A stretch of 47,439 bases of DNA from an uncultured Clostridia bacterium (GTDB lineage Bacteria > Bacillota > Clostridia > TANB77 > CAG-508): assembly GCA_947590905.1 (NCBI GenBank), contig CANQCU010000033.1, forward strand, positions 1-47,439, in the 5' to 3' direction. Numbering within the stretch: position 1 is the first letter of the stretch; each line of letters opens with the position of its first letter. The notes under the pieces are model-generated. The model made no database searches. It was given only the letters and a program-made list of their open reading frames with translations, and was not told the origin of the DNA. This document shows, in pieces, positions 27,001 through 39,190 of the stretch. The translations under genes and the position numbers were made by a program.

Positions 27001-27227
27001 CGGAAAGAGTACATTAGTTATCCACAAGATTTTGTTTATAACTATGTTTATAATTATTTATCCACATGTGTTAAAGAAAAAATGTTAAAAATTTTATAAA
27101 TTATTCACAATTTATAAACATATCTTAGCCATACGGACAGCTAACTAAAAAATACTTTTCCACACAATCCACAAGACTACTACTACTATTACTAAAAAAT
27201 ATATAATATATAAAGGAGGATTACGAA
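27001..27227 (+). other. oriC: DnaA-box cluster between dnaA and dnaN
   Basis: The 308-base dnaA-dnaN gap holds TTATCCACA at 27018-27026 and 27058-27066, TTATTCACA at 27101-27109, TTTTCCACA at 27156-27164 and a partial AATCCACAA after it, all on the plus strand, with an AT-rich stretch following. Gene direction and strand composition switch around this locus: to the left genes are read leftward and the plus strand is T-rich, to the right the plus strand is A-rich. This is the replication origin. Confidence 0.85.
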
Positions 27228-28346
27228 ATGAAATTCATCTGCGAAAAAAACAATTTGCTTAAAGCTATTAATTCCGTAGTAAGAGGAGTATCTTCTAGAA
27301 CAACAATGCCTATATTAGAAGGTATACTTATTCAAACAAATGATAATCAAATAAAATTTACTACATATGACTTAGAACTAGGTATAGAATATGTAATAGA
27401 TTGTGAAGTAATAGAACAAGGGTGTACAGTAGTAACAGCATCAGTATTCAGTGAAATAATTAGAAAATTGCCTGATACAGATATTTCAATAACATTAGAT
27501 GATAAAGACTTACTTGTAATAGAATGTGAAGGCTCATTATATAAACTTGCTACTATGAATCCACAAGAATTTCCAGAACTTCCAAAAATAGAAGAAGAAA
27601 AATGGGTTGAGTTAGAACAAAATGCACTAAGAGATATGATAAGTAAAACAATTTTTGCAGTTAGTACAGAATCACATAGACCAATATTTACAGGATGTTT
27701 ATTTGAAGTTCTTAATAATACATTAAATGTAGTTGCAGTAGATGGATATAGATTAGGTTGGAAGAAAAGAAATTTAATAGAAAAAGCTGACGACTTTAAA
27801 GTAGTTATTCCTGGAAAAACTTTAAATGAAATAAATAAAATAATTTCAGATTCTTTTGATAAAATTAGAATTAGTATATCTAAAAATCAAGCATTATTTG
27901 ATATGGATAACTGCAAAATAGTTACAAGATTACTTGAAGGAGAATTTTTAGATTATGAAAGAGTAATTCCAAAAATGTGGGAAACGAGAATAAGAGTAAA
28001 CAAAAAAGAATTACAAGAATGTTTTGAAAGAGTTAGCTTAATTTCAATGTCAAGTATAGAAAAAGAGAGAAAATACCCAGTAAAAGTTTCAGTAGAAATA
28101 GGAAAAATAGTAATATCTTGCAAAAATCAAGCAGGAGATGCAAAAGAAGAAATATTTTTAAATACAGAAGGAAAAAATCTAGAAGTAGGATTTAATCCAA
28201 AATATTTCTTAGATGCATTAAAAGCAATTGATGATGAAGAAATATATGTAGAATTTGGAAGCAGTTTGTCTCCATCTATAATAAAATCAGTAGATGATAC
28301 AGCAGATTATGTATATATGATTTTACCTATAAGAATACAAGAATAA
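27228..28346 (+). CDS. dnaN: DNA polymerase III beta subunit (sliding clamp)
   Basis: A 372-residue clamp: MKFICEKNNLLKAINSVVRGVSSRTTMPILEGILI is the standard opening, followed by the three repeated clamp domains and the C-terminal YVYMILPIRIQE (the family ends in a conserved MLPMRI/PIR motif). It forms a dimeric ring that tethers polymerase. AAAGGAGG lies 8 bases before the ATG. Followed after 12 bases by recF. Confidence 0.97.
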   Translation: MKFICEKNNLLKAINSVVRGVSSRTTMPILEGILIQTNDNQIKFTTYDLELGIEYVIDCEVIEQGCTVVTASVFSEIIRKLPDTDISITLDDKDLLVIECEGSLYKLATMNPQEFPELPKIEEEKWVELEQNALRDMISKTIFAVSTESHRPIFTGCLFEVLNNTLNVVAVDGYRLGWKKRNLIEKADDFKVVIPGKTLNEINKIISDSFDKIRISISKNQALFDMDNCKIVTRLLEGEFLDYERVIPKMWETRIRVNKKELQECFERVSLISMSSIEKERKYPVKVSVEIGKIVISCKNQAGDAKEEIFLNTEGKNLEVGFNPKYFLDALKAIDDEEIYVEFGSSLSPSIIKSVDDTADYVYMILPIRIQE

Positions 28347-28358
28347 GAGGAAGAAATC

Positions 28359-29439
28359 ATGTATATAAAAAGTATAAAACTTTCTAATTTTAGAAATTAC
28401 ATAAATCAAAAAATAGAATTTGATAAAAATATAAATATTTTCTATGGAAATAATGCACAAGGAAAAACAAATATATTAGAAGCAATATATATGTGTGCAA
28501 TAGGGAAATCTTATAGAGCAAGCAAAGATAAAGAAGTTATAAATATAAGTAAAGAATTTTCAGAGATTGAATTAGATTATTCAAAAAAAGATAGAGACGG
28601 AAAAATAAAAATAGATTTAAATGATAAAAAACAAATTTCTTTAAACGACATAAGAGCAAAAAAAATGAGTGAAATATTAGGAAATATTAATATTGTATTA
28701 TTTAGCCCAGATGATATAAATGTTTTTAAAGATGGACCTTCAAAAAGAAGAAGAATTTTAGATGTTATGATAAGTCAATTAAGACCAGCATATTTGTATA
28801 ATTTAAATATGTATCAAAAAACATTAGAACAAAGAAATAATTATTTAAAACAAATAAAATATGAAAATAAAAAAGAAGAATTATTAGAAATTTGGGAAGA
28901 AAAATTAGCAGATTACGCAGAAATAATAAATGAATATAGAAAAGAATTTGTAGAAAAAATAAAAGAAAAAATAGTAAATATTCATAAAAAAATAACAAAA
29001 GATAAAGAAGAAATAAGAATAGAATATATTTCAGATTTTAAAGATAAAGAACAATTTATAAAAATTTTAAAACAAAATAGAAGAATAGACATTATAAGAG
29101 GCTATACAGGAAATGGAATACATAGAGATGATTTGAAATTATATATAGATGATAAAGATATTGAAATATATGGCTCACAAGGGCAACACAGAAGTGCAAT
29201 ACTTTCTATAAAATTGAGTGAGCTTGAAATAATAAAAGATGAAACAGAAGAAAATCCAATACTTTTACTTGATGATTTTATGTCAGAATTAGATAAAATA
29301 AGGCGTGAAAATTTCTTAGAAGAGGTAGAAGACACACAAATAATAATAACATGTACAGACAAATTGGAATTAAAAAATGAAAATAAAAAAATCTTTTTTG
29401 TCGAAAATCGGAAAAGTAAAAGAAGAAAAAAACACTTGA
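28359..29439 (+). CDS. recF: DNA repair and replication protein RecF, with an in-frame CGG near the C-terminus
   Basis: SMC-like ABC ATPase with MYIKSIKLSNFRNYINQKIEF, Walker A (FYGNNAQGKTNILEAIYM), the signature GSQGQHRSAILSIKLSE and Walker B (PILLLDDFMSELD). Without a shift the frame continues to 29450 with an unusual basic-hydrophobic tail [13 protein letters not shown]. Skipping one C at 29409 (AAT-C-GGA) gives instead IFFVENGKVKEEKNT and TGA at 29437, 359 residues, matching the usual RecF ending in which a valine-x-asparagine/aspartate-glycine strand follows the IFF segment. This is the one shift site where both frames stay open long enough to be annotated without notice. RecF loads RecA at gaps. 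Confidence 0.9.
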
Positions 29440-31449
<2,010 letters not shown>

Positions 31450-31479
31450 AAATTTTCATGTAATAATTATAAAGTAAAA

Positions 31480-31585
31480 AATATTAAGAGAACAAATATT
31501 ATTTTTTGTTCCACAGCTGACGCGGGTCTTAGCTAGATGGAAACTACTTACACTGCAAAATAATATTTTGTTCTCTTTTAATATA
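31480..31585 (+). ncRNA. Long hairpin with compact structured loop after gyrB
   Basis: A nearly perfect inverted repeat, AAGAGAACAAATATTATTTT (31486-31505) against AAAATAATATTTTGTTCTCT (31557-31576), extended by ATATTAA/TTTAATAT outside. The roughly 50-base loop is much richer in G+C than its surroundings and can fold again: GTTCC near 31509 pairs with GGAAC-like bases near 31549, enclosing AGCT/AGCT around GACGCGGGTCTT. This is more elaborate than a terminator. It could be a small RNA, ribozyme, riboswitch-like element or a miniature mobile element; I cannot name a family. Confidence 0.5.
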
Positions 31586-31612
31586 TTTTGATGTATTTAA
31601 TGTATAAAAGAT

Positions 31613-31645
31613 AAGACCAAAGAAAAATATTCCTTTGGCCTTTTA
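31613..31645 (+). terminator. gyrB-side terminator
   Basis: AAGACCAAAG and CTTTGGCCTT form a hairpin with a nine-base loop, followed by TTAT; one A-C mismatch in the stem. Confidence 0.65.
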
Positions 31646-32096
31646 TCTCGCATAAAACTAATATTAATCTTCAGCTACAACTATTACACATAATTTTTTC
31701 ATCTAATATATATTGCTATATAACTAGACAATAAACCACATATAATAATCTACCGCTCGATTATAAAAACATTATTAACATATATATTCATCCCAGAGGG
31801 ACTACTAACACAAATTAAGAAATATAAATATAATCTTAACTTTGAATTTATTACATATAATTTAATCACATATAAAATATCAACAAAAATTGATAAAATG
31901 CAATTTGCATACAAATAATAAACTCGCATCGCCGACAATTTATAACCTAAAATCAAAGCTATAAATCATCTTTGCACAAACAATATAAAGCTAAAAATAA
32001 CCTCATATTGCTCTTAGTTCAACTAATATTAATCTTATATTAATTATTATTGCAAAAATAAAATGAAATATTCTTAGTAAATTTTTCAAAAAAAAC
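31646..32096. other. Gene-free interval upstream of the secretion genes
   Basis: About 450 bases with no convincing gene. A 68-codon frame on the minus strand (31750-31956) lacks a ribosome-binding site and family resemblance. Some G+C-richer patches (CCCAGAGGGAC near 31792; ACTCGCATCGCCGAC near 31921) stand out but form no clear structure. Confidence 0.5.
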
Positions 32097-32124
32097 TTGA
32101 CAAAACAAAAAAAGATGTTAGAAT
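32097..32124 (+). promoter_or_regulatory. Promoter of the VirB4 gene group
   Basis: TTGACA (32097-32102), 16-base spacer, TAGAAT (32119-32124), followed by an A-rich leader of about 130 bases before the first gene. Confidence 0.55.
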
Positions 32125-32257
32125 AAATACATAATTCTAAAAAGTTTAAATCAAAAAAATTTAAAATTCAAAAAAATTCAGAAAATTTTATCAAAATTAA
32201 GTTTTATCAAAACTAATTCTAAAAATTTTCAAATAAAATCAAGAAACAGGTGAATAT

Positions 32258-32818
32258 ATGAAAAAACAAGATAGTCAGTCTATGCAAAATTGGCTTCCTT
32301 TTAATAGAATCTTGGAAAAAGGAATTATTAAATTGAATGAAAATGAATATGTAAAAATAATAAAAATAATTCCAATTAATTATAATTTAAAATCTGATTT
32401 AGAAAAAAGTGCAATATTAAATTCATATAAAACATTTTTAAAAACATGCAATTTTGATATTCAAATTTTAATTCAAAGTAATAAAGAAGATTTATCAAAA
32501 CATATTTCAAAAATCCAAGAAAAAGTTCAAGAAGAAAAAAATTCTAATCTAAAAAAAATATCCGAAAAATATATAGAATTTATAAAAAGAATAAATCAAG
32601 AAAAAAATTCTGCTTCAAAAAATTTTTATATCATTATAAAAAATGAAAATAAATTTAAAGAAGAACAAATAGCAATTTCAGAATTAGATGAGAAATATTT
32701 TAAAATAAAAGAAAGTTTATCTAGGTGTGGTAATAAAGTAATTCAAATAGAAGAAAGGGAAGAAACAAAAGAAATATTATACTCATTTTTTAATACAAGA
32801 AAAAATTTATCAAAATAG
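32258..32818 (+). CDS. VirB4-associated hypothetical protein of a conjugation-type cluster
   Basis: A 186-residue soluble protein. The N-terminal half (QNWLPFNRILEKGIIKLNEN, then IIKIIPINYNLKSDLEKSAIL and CNFDIQILIQSNKEDL) resembles the N-terminal TraC/VirB4-type region that precedes the ATPase domain and is often encoded separately upstream of VirB4 in Firmicute elements. The second half is a lysine- and glutamate-rich coiled coil. The ATG follows AGGTGA. It is 10-50 bases upstream of VirB4 and surely in the same operon. The functional link is by context. Confidence 0.6.
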   Translation: MKKQDSQSMQNWLPFNRILEKGIIKLNENEYVKIIKIIPINYNLKSDLEKSAILNSYKTFLKTCNFDIQILIQSNKEDLSKHISKIQEKVQEEKNSNLKKISEKYIEFIKRINQEKNSASKNFYIIIKNENKFKEEQIAISELDEKYFKIKESLSRCGNKVIQIEEREETKEILYSFFNTRKNLSK

Positions 32819-32872
32819 GAGGAGATTATTATAAGAAAAAAAGAAGAAGAAAAAATAGAAATAGAAGGAGGT

Positions 32873-34616
32873 ATGTTTACAGAAAAAGATTATTTGACAC
32901 CAGCATACGTAAATTTATCAAATCCAAAATACATAGAAATTGATGAAATGTATTACTCTTGTTTATTATGTGTAAATTATTTTAGAGAACAAAATGACTT
33001 AATACTGAAAAATTTAATAGATACAAATATAAACATAAATATATCATGCTTTTATGAAAAACAAGATACTTACAAAACAATAAAAGAATTAACATATCAT
33101 ATTGGAAATATAGGAGTTGAACTAAAAGAAAATAATCAAAATAAACAAGATATTGATATTGCAGCTTTTAGTTATAATGATGCAAAATATATTAGAAAAG
33201 AAATGCAAATAAATAATGAAGAAATGTATTATATGTATATATATTTAACAGTATTTTCTAAAGATAAAAAAGAATTAGAATATTTATTAAATAAAATAGA
33301 AGGAATTGCTCAATCAAGAGGAATACAAACAAGAAGAGCATATTTTAGAGAAGAACAAAGCTTTTTGTCAACACTTCCAATTATGCAAAATCATGTAGAT
33401 GTAAAAAGCGTAACAAAAAGAAATGTGTTAACAAGTGGACTTGTTTCTACATATCCATTTATTTCTTCATCACTTTTTGACGAAAGTGGAATATTTATAG
33501 GAACAAATATATATAACAATTCTCTTGTTTTCATAGATAGATACAATACAAGTAAATATAAAAATGCAAATATGTGTATCTTTGGGACAAGCGGTGCTCG
33601 GAAAATCATTTTATACAAAACTTTTAATTTTTAGAAACAGACTACTTGGAATAGAACAATATATAATAGATCCTGAAAGAGAATATATAAATATAAGTAA
33701 AAACCTAGAAGGAACTTTATTTAAAATAGGTCCAACATCAGAAACATATATAAATGTATTTGATATAAGAAAAGAAAGCATAGAAGAAGAGGAAAAGGGA
33801 TATTTAGCAACGAAAATAGGAAATTTAATAGGCTTTTTTAATTTAATATTTGGAGAAATGGATGAAGAAGAAAAAGCAATTTTGGAAGAAAAACTTATAG
33901 AGTGCTACGGAAATAAAGGAATCACTTTTGATGATGATAGTTTGTATAAAATACGAAATGGAGAAAAAATATTCAAGGAAAATATTGATATGCCTATATT
34001 AGAAGACTTATACAATATATTAGGAGATAATAAAATAACAAAGATTTTTAAAATAAAATTAATTCCGTTTATAAAAGGTTCTTTAAGTTATCTAAATAAA
34101 CATACCAATATAGAAATAAATAACAAGTTAATTGTAGCAGATATATATGAATTAGGAGAGGAAAATATAAAATATGGTATGTATATTTTTACTGAATTAT
34201 TTTCTGATAAAATCAAAATGGATAGAAATGTAAAAAAGGCAATATACTTAGATGAAATATGGAGATTAATTGGAGTAACTTCGAATAAATACGTTGCTAA
34301 ATTTATATATAAGATATTTAAAACAATAAGAAAATACGGGGGAAGTGCTGTTGCAATAACTCAAGATATATCAGATTTATTCAGCTTAGAAGATGGAATA
34401 TATGGAAAAAGTATTCTAAATAATTCAAGTATAAAAACATTTTTTTCATTAGAAGAAGAAAATATTAGTATATTATCTAAATATTCAAACTTATCAGAAA
34501 AAGAAAAAGTAGAGATAAAATCTTTAAAAAGAGGAGAGTGCTTAATGTTTGTAGGAGAAGAACATATATTAACAAAAATAGAAGCAGCAGAATATGAAAA
34601 GAAATTAATAGAATAG
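32873..34616 (+). CDS. VirB4/TraE-type secretion ATPase, with an in-frame CGG in the Walker A motif
   Basis: A VirB4-family ATPase split over two frames. Frame 1 holds the N-terminal domain (EKDYLTPAYVNLSNPKYIEID, IAAFSYNDAKYIRKEM, YFREEQSFLSTLPI) to FGTSGA; frame 2 continues GKSFYTKLLIFRNRL, DPEREYINISKNLEG, AIYLDEIWRLIG (Walker B) and GGSAVAITQDISDLF. The junction is GCT-C-GGA with the extra C at 33599, within Walker A: GTSGA-G-KS is completed only if the C is skipped. Joined length 580 residues. The first ATG (32873) has its ribosome-binding site only one base away; an in-frame extension to ATA 32831 (IRKKEEEKIEIEGGM) is correctly spaced from AGGAGG, so the true start may be non-canonical. 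Confidence 0.85.
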
Positions 34617-34701
34617 TAAAAAAATTAATAATTTAAAAATAATAAAAAACAATATAACAGTTTAATATCTAGAAATTTTAAATAAAGAAAGGAAGAAAGT
34701 T

Positions 34702-35451
34702 ATGGAAATAGAAGAAAGTAAAGAAGTAAAAAACACATTAGAAAATGATTTAAATACAGAACTTACAAATGAAAATATGGATATAGAAAAAAAGCAAAAT
34801 AATTTTCTAGAATCAACTTTTGGGAAAATAATAAATACAGGATTTGATTTAGCATTAAGAACATTACTTCCAGATGTTATAGAAGATGAAGTAATAGGAA
34901 TAAAAAATACAATATTTAATGATGGATTAAAAGAAGGAATAAAAAATGCTGTAAACTCTGCAATAGATATGGGAAAAAGTGCGATAGGAGTTGTTACTGG
35001 AAAATTTGAAACAGTTTCACAAGCATATAACGCAATAAAATCAGGAGGAATATTAGATAGCGCATCAGGATTAATAGATAATGCTGTAAAAGCAGCAAAA
35101 GAAAACGGATTAATAAATAATACAGTTGCAAATGTAATAAAAAAAGGAAAAAATGCAATAAAGGGAAGTATAAAAGATGGAATTGAAGAAAACTTTATGG
35201 AACAAGTTGATGGTGTGGAGAAAGTTGGAAAATATATAGAAAATTGGAATAATTGTCTAGAAGAAAAGGATTTAAATGGAATGAATAGAGAATTTAATAA
35301 GATAAAGAAAAAATTAGAAAATCTTATTCCATTAGAAGCTACTTTGGAAGAAGCAAGAGCTATTGAGAATATTCAAACATTGATAAAAAATAAAGGAAAT
35401 TCATTAGAAAATATAACAGAAGACGAACTAAAATTAGCAAAAATAATTTAG
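34702..35451 (+). CDS. Hypothetical protein of the VirB4 group
   Basis: A 249-residue soluble protein with an acidic N-terminus, a central alanine/glycine-containing helical region (AVNSAIDMGKSAIGVVTGKFETVSQAYNAIKSGG, written here only in part) and a charged C-terminal helix bundle (EFNKIKKKLENLIPLEATLEEARAIENIQ). No membrane helix and no recognised family. It follows VirB4 by 85 bases and is probably expressed with it; GGAAGAAAG precedes the ATG. The central region resembles amphipathic, possibly membrane-interacting or secreted-effector-like sequence, but this is only an impression. Confidence 0.6.
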   Translation: MEIEESKEVKNTLENDLNTELTNENMDIEKKQNNFLESTFGKIINTGFDLALRTLLPDVIEDEVIGIKNTIFNDGLKEGIKNAVNSAIDMGKSAIGVVTGKFETVSQAYNAIKSGGILDSASGLIDNAVKAAKENGLINNTVANVIKKGKNAIKGSIKDGIEENFMEQVDGVEKVGKYIENWNNCLEEKDLNGMNREFNKIKKKLENLIPLEATLEEARAIENIQTLIKNKGNSLENITEDELKLAKII

Positions 35452-35576
35452 AAAATTACCCAAATTATGTAAATAAAACTCTTGCAAAAAAAATAGCGGT
35501 TTAGTATAATAAGCATAGAAAATAAAGCAAAAGCGAATATAAGAAGTTTGTGCATTAGAAAGGATTGATAAAAAGA

Positions 35577-38022
35577 ATGGACAGACCAGAAGAAACAATT
35601 ATAGAGCGTGATATTGAAAAAGAAATGAAAACCGCATATATTGACTATGCAATGAGTGTTATAGTCGCACGTGCACTTCCAGATGTAAGAGATGGATTAA
35701 AGCCTGTACATAGAAGAATACTATATTCAATGCATGAAGATGGAATAACATCAGATAAACCATATAGGAAATCTGCAAATACAGTTGGATCAGTTTTAGG
35801 AAGATACCATCCACATGGAGATGCAGCAGTATATGATGCAATGGTAAGAATGGCTCAAAATTTTACTTTAAGATATGCATTAGTTGATGGACATGGAAAC
35901 TTTGGATCAATAGATGGTGATCCACCAGCAGCCATGAGGTACACAGAAGCAAGAATGTCAAAAATTGCTAACTATATGATGAGTGATATAGAAAAAAATA
36001 CAGTAGATTTTGTTCCTAACTATGATGATAGATTACAAGAACCAAGTGTATTACCAACAAGATTACCAGCACTTTTATTAAATGGATCATCAGGAATAGC
36101 AGTAGGTATGGCAACAAATATTCCACCACACAACTTAACAGAAGTTGTAGATGGAATTATAAAAATAATAGATGATGACGAAGTAACTGATGAAGAATTG
36201 ATGAAAATTATAAAAGGACCAGATTTTCCTACAGGAGCAACTATACTTCGGAAGAGAAGGAATAAAAGAAGCATATACAACAGGTAGAGGAAAAATAATA
36301 ATGAGGGCAGAAGCAGAAATAGAAGAAATGCCTGGAAATAGACAAAGAATAGTTGTTACATCTTTACCATATCAAGTAAATAAAGCAAGACTTCATAAAT
36401 ACATAGATGATTTAGTTAGAGATAAGAAGCTAGAAGGAATTTCTCTAATTAGAGATGAATCAGATAGAACAGCAAATGTAAGATTAGTTATAGAATTAAA
36501 GAGAGATGCAAATGCACAAGTAATTTTAAATAGATTATATAAATATACACAGATGCAAGAAACATTTGGAGTAATAATGCTTGCATTAGTAGATGGAGTA
36601 CCAAGAATATTAAGTCTTAGACAATGCCTAGATTGCTTCATAAACTTTAGAAAAGATGTTGTACTTCGTAGAACTAAATTTGATTTAGATAAAGCAGAAG
36701 CAAGAGCACATATCTTAGAAGGATTAAGAATAGCAATAGATAATATTGATGAAGTAATTCGTATAATTAGAACATCATATGATGACGCAAAAGAAAAATT
36801 AATGGAAAGATTTGGACTTTCAGATGTACAAGCACAAGCAATTCTTGATATGAGACTAAGAACGTTGCAAGGATTACAAAGAGAAAAAATCGAAGAAGAA
36901 TATAACGAATTAATGAAACTAATTGAACATTTGAAAGCAATACTAGAAAGTGAAAAATTAGTATTTGATGTTATAAAAGAAGAATTACTTGAAATAAAAG
37001 AAAAATATGGAGATGAAAGAAGAACAAAAATCATAGCAGACAAGGGCGAATTTGACGACGAAGAATTAATAAAAGAAGAACAAACAGTTATTGCCTTAAC
37101 ACATTTTGGATATGTAAAAAGAATGCCAATAGATACATATAAGAGCCAAAAAAGAGGTGGAAAAGGAATAACAGGAATAGCAACAAGAGAGGAAGACTTT
37201 GTTAAAGAAATATTCATTGCCTCAACACATGATACATTGATGTTCTTTAGTAATAAAGGAAAACTATATAAATTAAGAGGATATGAAATACCAGAAGCTG
37301 GAAGAACAGCAAGAGGAACAGCAATAGTTAACTTATTAAGCTTAGATCCAGGAGAAAAAATTTCTGCCATAATTCCAATTCAGAACATAGCAGAAGGTAA
37401 ATACTTGCTTATGGCAACAAAAAACGGAATAATAAAGAAAACTCCTTTAGCAGAATACGATACATCAAGAAAAACAGGACTTCAAGGAATTGCACTAAAA
37501 GAAGGAGATGAGCTTATATCAGTAAGATTGACAGATGGGGAAGATAAAGTAGTAATGGTTACTGAAGGCGGACAATGTATAACTTTTGATGAAAAAGATG
37601 TAAGACCAATGGGAAGAGTATCACAAGGAGTTATAGGTATAAAACTAGAAAAAGATGATGTTGTAATCGGAATGGAATCAATAATTTCTGGAAGCAAACA
37701 AACATTACTTGCAATTACAGAAAATGGATTTGGAAAGAGAACAGAACTTGATGAATATAGAGTTCAGACGAGAGCTGGAAAAGGGGTTATAACATACAAA
37801 ATTACACCAAAGACAGGAAAATTAATAGGAATAAAACTTGTTGATGAAACAGACGATATAATGTTAATTACAGATACAGGAACAATAATAAGAATAAACG
37901 TATCAGAAGTAAGTGTACTTGGAAGATCTACACAAGGAGTTACATTGATGAGAACAAACGAAGGAAAAGTAGTAAGTGTAGAAAAGATTTCAGAGGATGC
38001 TGAAGAAGATAAAGAAGATTAA
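35577..38022 (+). CDS. gyrA: DNA gyrase subunit A, with an in-frame CGG (+1 shift) after codon 224
   Basis: A complete GyrA of 814 residues in two frames. Frame 1: [35 protein letters not shown], catalytic Tyr122 in [10 protein letters not shown], to FPTGATIL. Frame 2: [16 protein letters not shown] through the beta-pinwheel domain with [10 protein letters not shown] (GyrA box). The junction is CTT-C-GGA with the extra C at 36249; without the shift the protein stops 14 codons later (TAG at 36285). Since gyrase is essential, the gene must be expressed, so either translation shifts here or the sequence has an error. Position 83 (E. coli numbering) is Ala instead of Ser, which in other bacteria affects quinolone susceptibility. 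ATG 35577 preferred over TTG 35565. Confidence 0.95.
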
Positions 38023-38033
38023 TAAATAATTAA

Positions 38034-38062
38034 AAGGAGGACTTAAATCCTCCTTAATTTTT
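38034..38062 (+). terminator. gyrA terminator
   Basis: AAGGAGGA (38034-38041) and TCCTCCTT (38048-38055) followed by AATTTTTTTATTTTT, 12 bases after the gyrA stop. Confidence 0.9.
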
Positions 38063-38071
38063 TTATTTTTA

Positions 38072-38178
38072 TTGCGCCGGCAAATTTCGTAGAAATTTCC
38101 GGAGCAACAAGGTTAAGTTACCTTGGGCTGTGCATATTTGCGAAGCAAAATGCACATGTGGCAAAGCCACTTTTCTTA
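38072..38178 (-). repeat. Multi-hairpin intergenic repeat, copy R1 (inverted relative to R2/R3)
   Basis: Four consecutive hairpins: GTGGC-TTT-GCCAC, GTGCAT/ATGCAC around GCTTCGC, AAGGTAAC/TTAACCTT, and CCGGAAATTT/AAATTTGCCGG (described on the minus strand). The minus-strand copy is nearly identical to sequences at 46724-46800 and 46852-46967, which are read on the plus strand. R1 is much richer in G+C than its surroundings. It overlaps the stop codon of the adjacent substrate-binding protein gene. Confidence 0.8.
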
Positions 38179-39186
38179 TTTTATAGCATTATTTGCAAAA
38201 TCGTTATTAACAATTTTTTCATACGGAGCTTTAGAATCTAATTCTCCTGCTTCCTGCATAACTGTTTGTAAAAGTTCAAACCCTGATTCTCCAAGAACAG
38301 GTGTAGAATTCCAGACATCAATTTCTTTATATCTATTAAGTACAGTTATGAGTAAATCTCTATCTGTATCTGGGAAATATGAAATTATGGCATCTGCAAC
38401 TTCTTCAGTTGAATGTTCCATAACCCATTTTTGACCCTTATATATAGCATTTGTAAATTTTTGTATTATATCAGGATGCTCTTCTATATAACTTTTTTTA
38501 GCAAAATAAGCAGTATAAGGAAGTTCATCAGTTTCAGCACCTATAGATGAAACAATATACCCTTTTCCAGATTGTTCGGTTAAAGAAGCAGTAGGCTCAA
38601 AGAGTGAAACATAATCTGCATTTCCAGCACTAAAAGCACCAGCCATTAAATCAAAACTTATACTATCGTCCAAAGTAACATCAGTTTTAGGATTGATACC
38701 GTATTTTTTTAGAACATATTCAAGAGTCATATAAGGAACTCCACCTTTTCTTCCAGGAATAATAGTAGAGCCTTTAACATCAGTCCATTTAAAATTAGGA
38801 TTTTCATTTCTACTTATTAAGAAAGAACCATCCCTTTTAGTTAATTGGGCAAAAACCTCTGTATAATCTTCTTTTCCTTCATTATAAACATAGATAGAAG
38901 CTTCTGGTCCAGCAAATCCAATATCACTTTGATTAGAAAGTACAGATGTCATAACAGCATCTGCCCCTTGAGCAGTAGTTAATTCTATTTTTAAACCTTC
39001 CTCTTCAAAAAAGCCTTTGCTTAAAGCTACATATTGAGGAGCGTAAAAAATAGAACGAGTAACTTCACTTAAAGAAATAGTTTGCATAGCATTATCATTT
39101 GTATTTTTATTTCTAACATAAAAAATACTTATTAATGCTACAAGTATAATTAAAATAATAACAAGAGATATAATTAATTTTTTCAA
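38176..39186 (-). CDS. NMT1/THI5-like ABC transporter substrate-binding protein
   Basis: A 336-residue extracytoplasmic binding protein of the NMT1/THI5/SsuA type: N-terminal hydrophobic anchor (LIISLVIILIILVALISIFYV, no lipobox), then SEVTRSIFYAPQYVALSKGFFEEEGLKIELTTAQGAD, GFAGPEASIYVYNEG and the GRKGGVPYMTLEYVLKKYGI segment. Members bind thiamine-precursor pyrimidines, aliphatic sulfonates or similar small molecules; the sequence does not settle which. It starts with TTG behind AAGGAGG, which lies inside the end of the permease gene. Last gene of the ABC operon. Confidence 0.88.
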   Translation of the reverse strand: MKKLIISLVIILIILVALISIFYVRNKNTNDNAMQTISLSEVTRSIFYAPQYVALSKGFFEEEGLKIELTTAQGADAVMTSVLSNQSDIGFAGPEASIYVYNEGKEDYTEVFAQLTKRDGSFLISRNENPNFKWTDVKGSTIIPGRKGGVPYMTLEYVLKKYGINPKTDVTLDDSISFDLMAGAFSAGNADYVSLFEPTASLTEQSGKGYIVSSIGAETDELPYTAYFAKKSYIEEHPDIIQKFTNAIYKGQKWVMEHSTEEVADAIISYFPDTDRDLLITVLNRYKEIDVWNSTPVLGESGFELLQTVMQEAGELDSKAPYEKIVNNDFANNAIK

Positions 39187-39190
39187 ATTT

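Noticed and set aside
31750-31956. 68-codon minus-strand ORF after gyrB
   Set aside because: No ribosome-binding site, no recognisable domain, biased low-complexity composition and no neighbours in that direction.
36393-37370. 325-codon open frame antisense to gyrA
   Set aside because: It is the complement of the conserved GyrA coding sequence, has Ser/Ile/Leu-rich composition without family features and no ribosome-binding site.
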